Assembly (NCBI GenBank): GCA_036768485.1
Contig: JAVLUZ010000704.1
Span: 275,510 to 339,509, forward strand
Direction: 5' to 3'
DNA length: 64,000 nucleotides
Source: Mermis nigrescens
Lineage: Eukaryota; Nematoda; Enoplea; Mermithida; Mermithidae
Below, piece after piece: positions 22,601 to 35,541 of this stretch (positions within the stretch are counted from its first letter, which is position 1; the number at the start of each line of letters is the position of its first letter). The position numbers and the translations under genes were made by a program. Under the pieces are notes generated by a model. The model had not been told where the DNA came from. It saw only the letters and a program-made list of their open reading frames with translations, and made no database searches.

Positions 22601-25600
22601 AGCTTCGCCCTCGGCGCCGAGGCCGAGGCTCCAAAAAACGCCGAGGCTTGCCGAGGCCGAGGCCTCGGTCCGATCACTGTCTAAAAGTTGGTTGGTTGGC
22701 TATAAAAATCGGTTGCTGGGGTCTGAAAACCGGTTGGTTGGCTCTTAAAATCGGTTGCTGAGGTCTAGAAATCGGGTTGGTGAGCTCGATAAATCAGTTG
22801 CCGGAGTCTAGAAATCGTTAGTGAGCTCGAAAAATTGATTGGTGGGTCCTACGTCGCTTATTGGGCTTAAAAATCGCTTGCTGGGGTCCTAAATCCGTTA
22901 TTGGGGTCCATAAATCAGTTGCTGGGGTCTAAAAATTGGTTGGTTGGCTCCAGAAATCTGTTGCTGAGCTCGAAAAATTGATTGATGGGTCCTAAATCGC
23001 TTAAAAATCGCTTGCTGGGTCCTAAATCGGTTATTGGAGTAAGAAAATCAGCTGCTGGGGTCTAAAAGTTGATTGGTTGGCTATAAAAATCGGTTGCTTG
23101 GGTCTGAAAAACGGTTGGTTGGCTCCGAAAATCGGTTGCTGGGTGTCTAGAAATCTGTTGGTGAGCTCGAAAAATTGATTGATGGGTCCTAAATCGCTTA
23201 TTGGGCTTATAAATCGCTTGCTGCGGTCATAAATCCGTTACTGGGGTCCGAAAATCAGTTGCTGGGGTCTAAAAATTGGTTGGTTGGCTATAAAAATCGG
23301 TTGCTGGGGTCTGTAAACCGGTTGGTTGGCTCCAAAAATCGGTTGCCGGGGTCTAAAAATCGGTTAGTGAGCTCCCAAAATCGGTTGCTGGGGGCTAGAA
23401 ATCGGTTGTTGACCTCCAAAAATCGGTTGCTGGGGTCTAAAAATCAGTTTATGGGCTCCAAAAATTAGTTGGACCCAGGAGCAATCGATTTTTAGAGCCA
23501 TCCAAGCGATTTAGATACCCCAGCAACCGATTTTTGGAGCCCATCAACCGACTCATAGACCCCAGCAACCGATTTTTGGAGCCAACCAATCGATTTTTAC
23601 ACCAAAAAAGTTTATGTACAAAACATAGGGTGCAACTGGTGGACCCTCCGGCTGGTACCAAACTTGCTCCGGCTGGTACCCGGTTGAACCTGGTTGAACC
23701 CCTTGCCCAGGTATGGTCACAACTAATGCGTAAGATATTAAGTAGATACATGCATGGGTGTAAAAGTAGGGGGCGGAGAGGGCGTCCGCCCCCTTAGCCC
23801 TAAAATAATTTTGGAAAGGTAAGGAAATGCATGAAAATTGGCATCTTTTTATTGAACAATCTCGAACTTTTCGGCGCTTCGCGCCGTAGAATCATTATTT
23901 TTGTTAATTTAGGCCCAAGCGCGGCCAATAAAAGTCATTTTTCGTAGCTTATAAGAAGAAGATAAAATTTTTTGAAAAGTTTGAATTTTATGAGCTTAAC
24001 GGATAGAGCATGTTCGAAAACGTCGAAAAATGCACTTTATTTGGTGCCCCGGCAAACATATCCCGAAATATAGGGTCGCCAATTGTCGAACCGCCCTCGC
24101 CCCCTGAAGAAATCCTGCGTTACGCCCTGGATACATGAGTAATGGATCAGTAAAGTTTGGGTTCTGTAGCTCATTTGGAAATCGCTGGGGGAATTCTACA
24201 TAAGATCCAATTCTAGCTATTTCATTTCAAATTTTTGGCAAGGCAGCTTAATCATTTTTCATTTTTTAGTCTGAGATAAGTGGTTTTGATACGAGTCGTG
24301 TACTTTTCAGTATTTTCGGATAGTTTTTATACGAGTAATGTACTTTCCAGTATTTTCAGATTATGTAAATCAAGCAGTCTACGCTTCGAATGTTCCGTAA
24401 GCCGTATGCATAACAGGGCAATCGCTCCGTCCAATCTTCCAATGAAAAAGGTTTGTTGCTCTTCTTCAAAAAGTGGTTGTTCAATGTCCAGCTAGAAAGC
24501 GATTGTCTTGTTCAAAAACTGGTTTTTTAGCTTTGAAAATTGATTTTCCTGTTTTGAAAAGTGGTTTTCGAACTCAAAAGTAGTTGTTCTGGCCCTATAA
24601 GTGGTTGTACAAGTCTAGAACTGGATTTTCCTGGTCTAAAAATGGTTGTCTAGTTTGAAACTCGTTGTTCGAGTCACGGTTTTTTGTATTGGGCAAAGAT
24701 TTTTCCTGATGTGCAAAGACTTTTTGGTAGCGTCTTTGTACATTTACAAAGATTTTTGGGGAGACAAAAACTGTAAAAAGACATAAAATTCCTAAAAATT
24801 TCCGGTGCTTCGCGCTCAAATGAGCTTATTGTCTGTCTTAAATATTTTAATAATGGCAGTATTTGCATTCAGAATGGAAAAATGTCAAATTTTCGGCGCT
24901 TCGCGCCGTTTTGAGACAATTTTTAGTAATTTTTGGCGTCAGAAACCCAGAAATTAGCTGAAATATACTGCCAGAGGTCGGAAAACCTTGTTTTACCACA
25001 CTAAAATTGCTATTGCATCACATTTGAAGTACTCAAAAATTTGCGCGTACAAAATGTACCAAGACATTTGGGGACCATTTTTTTACATGTGCAAGGGGAC
25101 CTTGTACAAAAAACAGCGCCAATAATTTAGAGATTTGACGACAAACACGCGATTTTCCCATCTTTCCGTGCATTATCTTACCTTTCAAAATTTTTTTCGG
25201 CCAAAAGAGGGGCGGCGGCCGCCCTCGTACTCTTAAATACGGCCCTGCTTTTGTGGATATGTGAGCAGAGGCCGAATTCTGGGTTCTGGGCAGTGTTTTT
25301 TTTTGTACAAGGTCCGTTTGTACATGTACAAAGATGGTCCCTAAAAGTCTTTGTACATTTCGTACACACAAATTTTTGGGTACTATAATATGGTACAGTA
25401 GCGATTTTAGTGTGGCAAAAACAGAGTTGTTCGACCTTTGGTTACGTATTTTAGCAATTTCTAGGTTTCTGGGGGCAAAAATCAGTAATAATCGTCTCAA
25501 AACGGCGCGAAGCGCCAAAAAATTTGGCATTTTTCCTTTCAAAATGCAATTTCTGAAATTGTAAAGATATATAGAACACACGATTGCTCATTTCGGCTCG

Positions 25601-28482
25601 GAGCGCCGAGAATTTTTGCGAATTTCGAACCCTTTTTGCAGTTTTTGTCTTCCAAAAATCTTTGTACATGTACAAAGACGGTCCCCAAAAGTCTTTGTAC
25701 ATCGCGAAAAATCTTTGCCGAATACAAAATAGCGTGGTTCTGGGCAGAGTTTAAACTAACAAAAACTCAAAAGAACATGCGAAAAATTTAATTATGGGTG
25801 CCTGTCGGAGTTCCTGGGGTTCTATAGGCCCCAAACCCCTCCTTCTATGCCCACGTGTACTTGCGAAAGGTGTTTATGTGATTTGCAGCTTTTGCTCATG
25901 TAAGGTTCTTGGGTTCTTGCTTCAGATGTGATTAAATTTTTACGTTTTGACTGACAAAATTGTATTATATTTTTTAATTATCAGAGCTTATTCACTCTTA
26001 TCTATTGCCTCACTGTCTTGTTAATTATTTGCGATTTATTTTTCCGATTCTTTTGACAGGTGCTCCTGGCGAACGGCAGTCTCCGGCTTCTTTAGTCAAT
26101 CATTCGCGCTCAAAGCGATTCCCTTTTTCGCCTTCCCGTTTTTGCCCACTGCCTCCCTGCTTGCCCCGTTGCCCCAGGCGCCGCGCCCCTTGTGCCTGGG
26201 CTAGCATAAAAATGTTTTGCTTCCTGGCCTGCAGCCTTATCACTGTGCACGGAGCTTTGGCAACCGGATACACCTTTTCTGTCTTAACTACCATAGAAAA
26301 ACGTTTTACAGTTAATAGGTGAATAAAGCGCTTATATTTCGTGGCATTGACGTCATTTACTAGTTTAGCTGTGACATCGAATGCAATATGACATCACGTA
26401 CTTGTGAATAAGCCTAATATGCATTTAAAATGAAAAATGATAAAGCCAGCACAAAATTAAATAAATGTTGGCGTAGGAGTTTGACGGGGACTTTTGTAAG
26501 TATAGGCACTCAGCATGGTTACCGATACAGCCAAAGAGCTTTTCGGCCTAAAATAGTCTTGAAAATTAGTATAAACGTAAAAACTGCATAAAATCTACTG
26601 TGATTGATGCCTTGTATTGGCCGACTTCTAGCACTTGCAAGAAAAGTTGTCATTTTTGTCCGTTTCGGACCTGAATTTTGGCTTATTTTTGATAATTTTT
26701 GCCCATTTCATCCTCTGAGGGTGTAGTATGCCTCGAAGAAACCCTCAAATCCCGCAGTCGAAATGGGCTGTTACGCGATTTTGGGAAAGATTTGGTAATG
26801 CTTTGTTTGCAAACATAAATTTTTCGTTAGCTTATATGATGTTTTTTAAATAATCCATGTCATACAAATGACTTAACAGCTCAAAATTTTGAGCAAGTAT
26901 GGTCGGCCATTTTTGGGGAGTGGTGTAAATGATTATCAATTTTTAATCAAATTGGCAAAAAGCACCTAAAAATGTCCAAAATAGCAAGCTTTGCCCTAAA
27001 TTGGGAGGGTACAAAATTTCTGACTTTTGGGGATGGAGGAAACACATATTTATTTGTTAATACGCTGAAGTTGAATTAGTCCATTTCGTGTGCCAGAAAC
27101 TGTTACAGTTGTGGGGGGGGCGAGTTATGGGCGGCGAGCTGTGGAGGGGTGTTGTGTGGGGGCGAGTTGTACTTGGGAATGAGTTGAGGGGGACGAGTTG
27201 TAGGGGGGCGAAATGTGTGGGGGGCATACATGCTTATAGAGAAGGGGATGGAGCGTATAACTCCCTGAAGGATCAGCCGGACAGGTACTCTCCGGCGATT
27301 TTGAGCTGAAAAAACGACAAAGATGAGGTTTGAAGCAGTAGGAAGAAAGTACATTGTATAATTTTGTCTGGCATACATGCACATAGGGCAGTGAGGGGTT
27401 GACCCAACGTTTTTTGCATCATTTTTGACGTCAAAAGCAGTAAAAATGTCAAAAAATGTTCCGGCGCCGGATTAATACTTTTATGTACTTTTTTACTCAA
27501 AAAGCGCCAAAAATTGATCAATTTCTGTATTTTCTAGTGTCAAAAGTAATATAATGCAGGCAAAATGGACTAAAAATGCTTGAAAAATCTGAAATTACCA
27601 CGAAAAAGACGTTTCATGCGCAATTTTGACCATTTTGGTCGTTTGAATAACAAAAAATTTTTGAACGTTAAATTTACTTTTTTTGGATTTATAAGATTTT
27701 ACCCTCCCCTGCCGACCCTGACCTTGTGCACCTATGATGTCTGGTTGTTTTGAATCATTCCGGCGTACGTACGATTCCACATTTTCTGAACATTTCTTGA
27801 CCGTTTCTATGAGTATATTCAGTTATCAGGTAGGTACCAGACATTTTCTTTGAAATGCTGTCTTATTGCGATTTCTTTCCTTTTTTAATGCTTTTTGTAT
27901 CAAAGAATTATGTTTCTTAGTCACAGAAAATTGTATTAAAAAACTGTAATCGAAGATGTGTAGTTTTCTTGCTCTGTTAAAAATGAAGCTATGCCTTCAC
28001 TCAGAAATTTAACATTTGTTGCACTTGCATATTAGCATTGCAATTTAGACTTGTGTATCGAGCTTGCTGAGATTAGATATAAATTGAATTAAGAGGGGTT
28101 TCCTAACTTGTTTTGATCTTACGAAAGCTTCAGATACTTTAAGTGCTTTTTTAAAGTGTTGTTATCTTAGATGCGTCACGATTTAGGATTTTCTAACCCT
28201 CGCGATACGATTTTTCCCTGAAATATTAAAACTTTATTACCAATCTTTATTCTTTACATCAATGTCCGAGTTTTAAATTTATAGCGCGCTAAAATTTTAA
28301 TTACGAATGAATTTTTATTTTATTTTTCAGTCAATACTATAACTTTTCAAAATTTTACGGAAGGAGGAATCAAAATATATTTACAGTATATTTCACATTT
28401 AACTGGGAATTTTCAATTGTTAATTATGAATTTGATTTTTATATTTATTTATTCATTGATCATTTCATATTATTTTTGATTA

Positions 28483-28524
<42 letters not shown>

Positions 28525-31500
28525 TTTTAATTCTATTTTTAGTGTTATCGCTGGCTTCGTAATTAGTTCGTACGAAGTGGGCAGCTTATTGTCTGTCGTA
28601 TTCGTGAGTTATTTCGGCACCCATGGCCACATACCACGTTGGATAGGTCTCGGGGGCTTGTCGCTCTGCGTCGGCTCCTTTCTCTTTTCATTTCCCCATT
28701 TCATCGCGCCCGAGTACAAACCGCCCAACATCAATGACACTATTCCCGTTGTGTGCTCTAAAGTAATTATTTTCTGCTGTTTTTGATAGAATTTAAATAA
28801 TTTAATTTGAAATTTAATTTTATTGTTGTAAGTCTACGATTATCTATCTATGTTAGTCTACGGCACATCGTGGCAAACGATATAAGTTGATTAATTTCGG
28901 GACCAATAGTTAGCCGGGTCGGTACCTGTACGTGAGCAGCAAGAAAATTCTGGGGGGGCGAAATCGCCAAAAATCACCAAAAATGTTACTAAAAATAGCA
29001 TTCTGGGGTCTACAGTAATCTGCGGGAGATTTTTAACTTCTGCTGGGGTGTACACCCCAGACCCCGCCGCGCCCATGTGTGGTCGGTACCGTAGATGCAC
29101 AGCATATGGCCTCAAAAATTGAGCGTTTTTGGGCCAAAATGGCTTCATAAACTGGTATAAATCCTAAAGTACATTTAAAACTACGTTATTCGACAATATA
29201 TGGTCGAGTTAAAGCACTTTTGAATGAAATTTTCAATGTTCATCCATTTCATGCCTTTATTTTGCCAAATTTTTTCCTGAAAACTCCGTTTTTTCCAATC
29301 TGGGATCTATAGACCTACCACACCCCCACGTGCATGCAAATATTCAACTTTGTACGATGTTTGTCAGTTCACCTAATAATTACGTCACGACTTTGCGCTA
29401 ATGTAGCCGTTTGCGTTTTTTATTGCATTACACATCGGAAATTTGATGTTTGTCTGTCCTTTTAATGCAATTAAGGGTTGTCAGTCACTTTTAACTGATC
29501 GCACGTATGTACATATTAATAGAATCACTGCCTGTTTTGAAATTTAAATATTTTCAATTAAAAACGTATGTTTATTTTGAATTTTTAATGCAAATTTTCG
29601 TTTATAATGAATGAAGGCGAAAAAGACTGATGAAAAGATTAATCTATTTTTAATAAATTTTTTTAAGTCGGTTAGAAGATATGCAGATCTATGTAGCAGC
29701 ATTCGCCTGATCATGTGCAGCCCACAATGCAGCTGTGTTGCATCAGAATTATTATTCAATAAATGTTGAGTTCTTGAGATCAAAAAATCAATATTGATCT
29801 TTGCTAAATTCTCGTTTTAAGGCGTTTATTCATATTCAACATGTATTGGCCTCTAAAAATGTACAAAGTGGAAAATTGCAACAGCAAAAGATGCAACTAT
29901 TTCGTTTGGCAGGAAGTTGAAACATAAATGTCTCTTATGTACATACTCTACAATCGCGCTTACATGTACGAGTATATGTGCTTAAATGGCCGTCAATCAT
30001 AGGTAGCGCGAAAGAGCGTACCTGTAATATAGTTGGGCACCCCCACCGGTTTTTTTGTACGAGCCTCTTTGTACAAGTACATAGATCGCCGAAAAAGTCT
30101 TTATACGAGCGAAAATTTTTTGTACATATAATATATGGATAAACTATTAAATATACACATTTTAACATACGATTGTTATCCGTGACTCGCACGCTACACA
30201 AAAAGTGTTACTTTACCCTAAATTCAGCTGATTATATTAGTAAATTTTTTTATGAGTCTTGGCTTGAATCTACGCGTAAAGTTCGACTTAGAAAGCCAAA
30301 ATAACTTGTGTTACATAGTCAGAAATAATACAGCGATCGCAATATGCTGACTGAATCTCATAATAGACACCGATCCGCTTATGAATTTAATGCAACGCAA
30401 AGATAAGAAAATCTCTAAACACTTGTATATTTTTCCCCATTGACTTATTCCCAGAGTGGCAGCGCAAAGAGTGCAAAGAATCTGAGTGTGAAGAGACACA
30501 TTCTGGCCTGTTTTTGTCTGTCAACAACTCAGGTTATGGAGCTCCAAGAAATTTGTTCAAGCAAAAATGTTCTCCGACTAAAGGGCTACTTTCGGACACT
30601 TAATACCGAGTTAGATCTAGGGGTTCAAACTTTGCACTCTAATGGATAGTGTAAAAAACAGGCTTTGTCTGAGATTTTTCCGCCAACTTCTCCGGTCATT
30701 AGTCGGGACAAATTAAATAAAATAAAATTGAAGTAGTTTTAAGGGCTTCACGTCGCAGCAAATTGCGTTTGAAAAACCCCAATGTTGAGTAACTTATGGT
30801 GGTGTAAAGTTCGAAAATGGGGGCTAGGTTCGGATTTTTAAAGTTCACAATGTGGTGGATGGTGGAAAAATACGTTTTTGTCCCTTGTTTGTTCGCCACT
30901 TTTTCCGTTTAGAAGTCGGAATAGTCTAATAGAATAAAAATAAAGTACTTTCTAAGGGGTATACGTCACTGCCAATCGTGTTTATTTACAACAATATTTA
31001 GCTTTTCCGGGAGGTGCAAAGTCAAAAATCGGGGTGTTAAACGTGTTTCTGTCTTTTTTCCTGCCAACTTCTCCGGTTATGAGTCTGGACATGATGACAA
31101 GTCTAAAAATATACCAGGGGTCAAACGTCATACGTCAGTTGGGCGCCTTTGCTTACACTCAACAGTAGTGTAAAGTGATTTACAATCTATCATTTATTAG
31201 TCCTCAGACCATTGCGGAGAGTTAATTTTTTCATAAATATTGATCGTAATATCAGAATAATATCAGAAGTAGGAAACGCGAGTAAAATTTCTCTACACTC
31301 GGTGGTTGTGTAAAGTTCACACTGAACATTAAGTTTAGTTTTAGAGCGTTGCGGAAGCTTAATATTTTCAAATGTTCCATGTAACGTCAGAATTACGAAT
31401 CTGGGTGTTATTTTTTCCACGCCCAGTAGTTGTGTAAAATTTACTTTATTCATTTATTGTCGATGTCTGAAGTTTACACTACAAATCTATTTTACTTCCA

Positions 31501-34500
31501 AAGCGTTGCGTCAGGATTATGACTCTGACTGTATGTTTTCTGTGCACCCAGTAGCTGTGTAAAGTTTACACTTAAAATTACCTCTAGTTCCACAGCGTTG
31601 TGAGAGCTTTATTATTCTTTCAAAATGTTCCATGTAACGTCAGGATTACCACGAATCTGAATGTAAGTGTTCTTTACACCCAGTAGTTGCGTACAGTTCA
31701 CGTTGAAAACGTTTCATCTGTTCAAATTTGGTGAGGTTCTCTTGTTTATAAAAATAATGCTGGTGTGTAGAACAGTATGGTGTTCCGCGTTCTTGAACTG
31801 CTGTCATTATTGTCGCGTGTTTCCGTATGTGTTTACTGACTGATTAAACAAATCAAGCTAATAAGCTAATTAAAAGTAGGTACTAGTAATGAAAAATGCT
31901 CTGATGGAAGAAAAAGGACGAATATACTTGGAAAGACGCATCATTAAGGACATAAGAGGAGGGGACCATACTTGGGTGTGGGGGTTTGAGTGTATGCACC
32001 CCCGAGAATTCAGTTTTTGGAAATTTGTTGTTTTTTTCGCAATTTTTTGATGCCAATGGATAGTGCTCAATGAGAAACGTTGAAAAATGGTGGTTTTTTC
32101 GCCACACCACAATTTTTAAGTAAGTTTCTTTACCTTTGAAAAAATCTCGCACACCCCCCGAGAACTTTGGTGCCGCCCACTTATGGAGGGGACTAGGTAA
32201 AAGTTACTATTTATGCCTAAGAAGTTGTAAGAATCTACTAAAAATAAGACTTCCGCTAAAAGACGCAAAAAAATCGTAGTCTATTCTGCGGCTTGTCAAA
32301 AAAGCATGCCTTCACAAAGCATTGATCACTGGCTCAGAAAAAGATTATGAACAAGCTTGGATGTGTTTTTATAACTGATTTAGTATCTTATCGATATCAA
32401 ATTTCTCTTTGAATATATAACCAATATTTAGTTAATTGTAATGGCTTCAAAAATAAATTATGACATGCGCACGATTTTTTTCATTGCTGCTCCACAGCAA
32501 TGCGTGCTATGCTAGCGCAAGAATGCACATTATGCCGTTTTTTATTAGTGATCGATTCTTTTCTAATAATAAGCTGTTCATGTTACTTATTTTACGTCGG
32601 AAGGACCATCCCTTCTGCAGGCTGCAGAATATACTTCGATTTTTTTGCGTTTTTTAGTGGAAGTCTTATTTTTAGTAGATTCTTACAACTTTCATAGGCA
32701 TATATAGGTTCCTTTTCTCTAGTCCCCTCCGTTTATGTTCTTAATGATGCGTAATTCCAAATATATTCGTCCCTTTTGTTCCATCGGAGCATTTTTCAAT
32801 GCTAGTAAATAATACCCGCATTATATTTTAAATTTTGTCGGTTTACATAAGTTGCTTTCTTTTTGCATTGTCATCTATAGTTTATGGTTTGTTTTATGCA
32901 CGCCGCTTCTTCATGCAAAATTTTATATTTGTAAACCTCTTGATAAGCGGAAGAAAAGCTACCACAATAATCCTCTACATTTGTGTTTTCTACTTTCACA
33001 TTCAAAAAAATTCGATCGCGCCAGGGATCGAACCTGGAATCTCCCGCTCCGTAGGCGGGCGCCTTATCCATTGGGCCACGCAACCGCACTCGAGGTGTTG
33101 ATGCATGATAGATAGACTGGGAGACCGAGCAGTGCACATTTTCACTCAATTGTTTAAATGGTCGCGGAGTTATTTCAGAATATGGTCCAAAACTGTCGAA
33201 AATCCCTGAAACATGTCCTAAAAACGAATTTTCCGGACAGATATACTTGAAACAAAGCGCGGAAACAAATTTTGATTAAAAACCAACAATTATTCCTCCA
33301 AACAGTCAAGGTTTGCATGAAAATATCCCACTTTCGACACGTTTGCAAAAATAGGCGATGAAGAACCTGGGGAAGTTTTCCGACTAAGAGTTCGCTTTTT
33401 GGGCTTTTCCGACACGCTGAGCACGACTATGGAAATAATCTTGCGAAAAAATATGTTCCTGGCTGTTTGTCGACATAAGCGAGAGTATGTCGACCTAAGC
33501 GGGAGTTTGTCGACTTAAGCGGGAGTATATCGACCTAAGCATGTTTAGAGCTTATAACATCTAAATTAAGCCTAAGCCTAAGAATTATGAGGTAAGAACA
33601 GCGAATTAAGAGTTTAGTGTTAAAACTGCCAATGCTTTAGCATTGAAAAATGCAACATTTGAAGTCCCATAACTCCTTTAATAGTGGGCCGTTTTCAATC
33701 AATATCTTTTCCGCGCTTTCTCTTCAGGTGCCCCACAACCTAAAAGCAGTTTAAATTGAATTCGAATTAAAATGCAAATTTTCCGTTTGGACCATATTCT
33801 GAAGTTTAGCCAGTATTTCACTTTACTATTTCGAATTCAACCATCGTATAGTTTTGCGAGTGTGATAAATGGGCTAACATCGAACACGCTTTACTAAATG
33901 CTAACTTCAATAGTGGTCCAGCTTTTGAGAAAAGAAAGCTTAATTAGGTATTTTTCACGTTGAAAAACAATTGCTCGCCAATGCAAAGAAAGCTCGGCTT
34001 CCCTAAAAGCTTGACTTGAGTTGGCATCGTACATGCACAGCATGGTCGGTCTGGGGTATCAGATATTCAACTTTTTTTGGGTCAAAATGACGTCAAAAAG
34101 TGGTATAAGTGCTAAAATATCGTCAAAACTACATACTAATCTACAGTTTCTGGTCACTTTCAAGCAATTTTTAAAAAATTGTTCATTAGCCTTAATTTTG
34201 CTTCACTTTTCTCAGAAAATTTTTCATTTCTTTATTTTAGGGGCCTAGACCTCCAAACCTCCACATCTGTTTGGCCATCTTGCAAAGTGTGTTCGGTGTT
34301 GAACAGTGTTTCATCTTAGTCTTTTTACTATATTTTAAGGTTTACGTTTTATCCTATTTATTTCGATTCCCGGGACAGCTATAAACCGAAGTTCGGCTGC
34401 TTAACCACTCATGTATTATTCAGACTGACCACTTGACGTCTAGCGCTCACTCGTCAATCACGAAACAGTTGATCGATGCGTCCCAATCTAGCCATCTCAA

Positions 34501-35445
34501 GGACGAAAGCACGTTCATTACGGGTTATGTTTACATTTTAATCATTGCCCAAATTTTTCTTGGTGCTGGCGGCTCGCCCATTTTCACGCTCGGCACGTCC
34601 TATATTGATAACCATGTCGAACAGAACGATTCGTCAATTTATCTGGGTAAGGAAAAGATGTCTTCGTGGTATATATGTAACTAGCTCTCACTGTTCTGTT
34701 TTTCTGTAAGTTATTTATAATTGTAATGGATGGAAGCCATCTTTCGGATAAAGCGCATCCTGTCTTTGTAACATCGAGGTGCGCAATTTTCATGCAATAC
34801 TTTAAAAACTCCGAATATTGAATTATTGTCTGAACGTGGGACTCAATCAGCATCTGAAGTTTTTCAGACAGATTTTGTTGTCAAAAATTGTATTATTTAC
34901 ACAATATAAGAATTCAAATAAAAAAATTTTCTGGGGCCGACTTTAGAATGCGATTTTTTGATCTTCCCAAATAACGATTATGTTTGCTGGAAAATTTTTA
35001 AAAAGATTGTCTTACGCTACTTCAACTTTTTCACCTTATTCCGACTAAACAAACGAAAAGCGATATTTTGCCAAAAAATTCTTTTTAAGCTTTCATGTAC
35101 GTAATGATGGCTGTGGGTCCCATTTGCGGGTTTTTGCTCGGCGCTTTGATGTTGGGCGAATACGTCGATCCGTTCAAAGTGCCGCCCAAAATGCGCAGCA
35201 CTTCGCCGTATTGGATCGGCCTATGGTGGGGCGGCTACATAATCTGCGGAATTTTCTACCTGATCTCCTCTTTCCCTTTCTTTCTATTTCCGCGACGCTT
35301 GTCAACTTCCAAAGAATTATCCGACAAAGAGTCAGAATACGGCCGCAGCTGGAGAAGTGAGCGAATCACTACGATATTTTAATTTTGTATTTTTTAACTT
35401 TTGCTTAAATTTCTAAAATTTGAATGAATATTAATAACAGTAATT

Positions 35446-35477
<32 letters not shown>

Positions 35478-35478
35478 A

Positions 35479-35509
<31 letters not shown>

Positions 35510-35510
35510 C

Positions 35511-35541
<31 letters not shown>

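Larger units (their letters stand above)
20121..22679. mobile_element. Larger hAT-type element, GAGGCC-rich ends, inserted in satellite
   Basis: CAGTGATCGGACCGAGG on the left and CCTCGGTCCGATCACTG on the right are exact inverted repeats. Perfect duplications tctaaaag (20113-20120, 22680-22687) derive from the satellite. Just inside each end is a (GAGGCC)n-like GC-rich tract. No transposase frame is recognisable; a family B copy and an H-type repeat lie inside. Confidence 0.92.

Noticed and set aside
18010..23600. CRISPR-like array of short repeats
   Set aside because: Units are head to tail with no unique spacers, vary freely and lie in an animal-type intron.
19835..23751. Frames reading as GSKNRLL-type heptads
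   Set aside because: The 21-bp satellite has a period divisible by three, so any frame without a stop stays open. There is no start context or domain.
26100..26294. Minus-strand frame opposite SLCO exon 2
   Set aside because: It is a shadow of a GC-rich exon; the plus strand has splice sites and family motifs.
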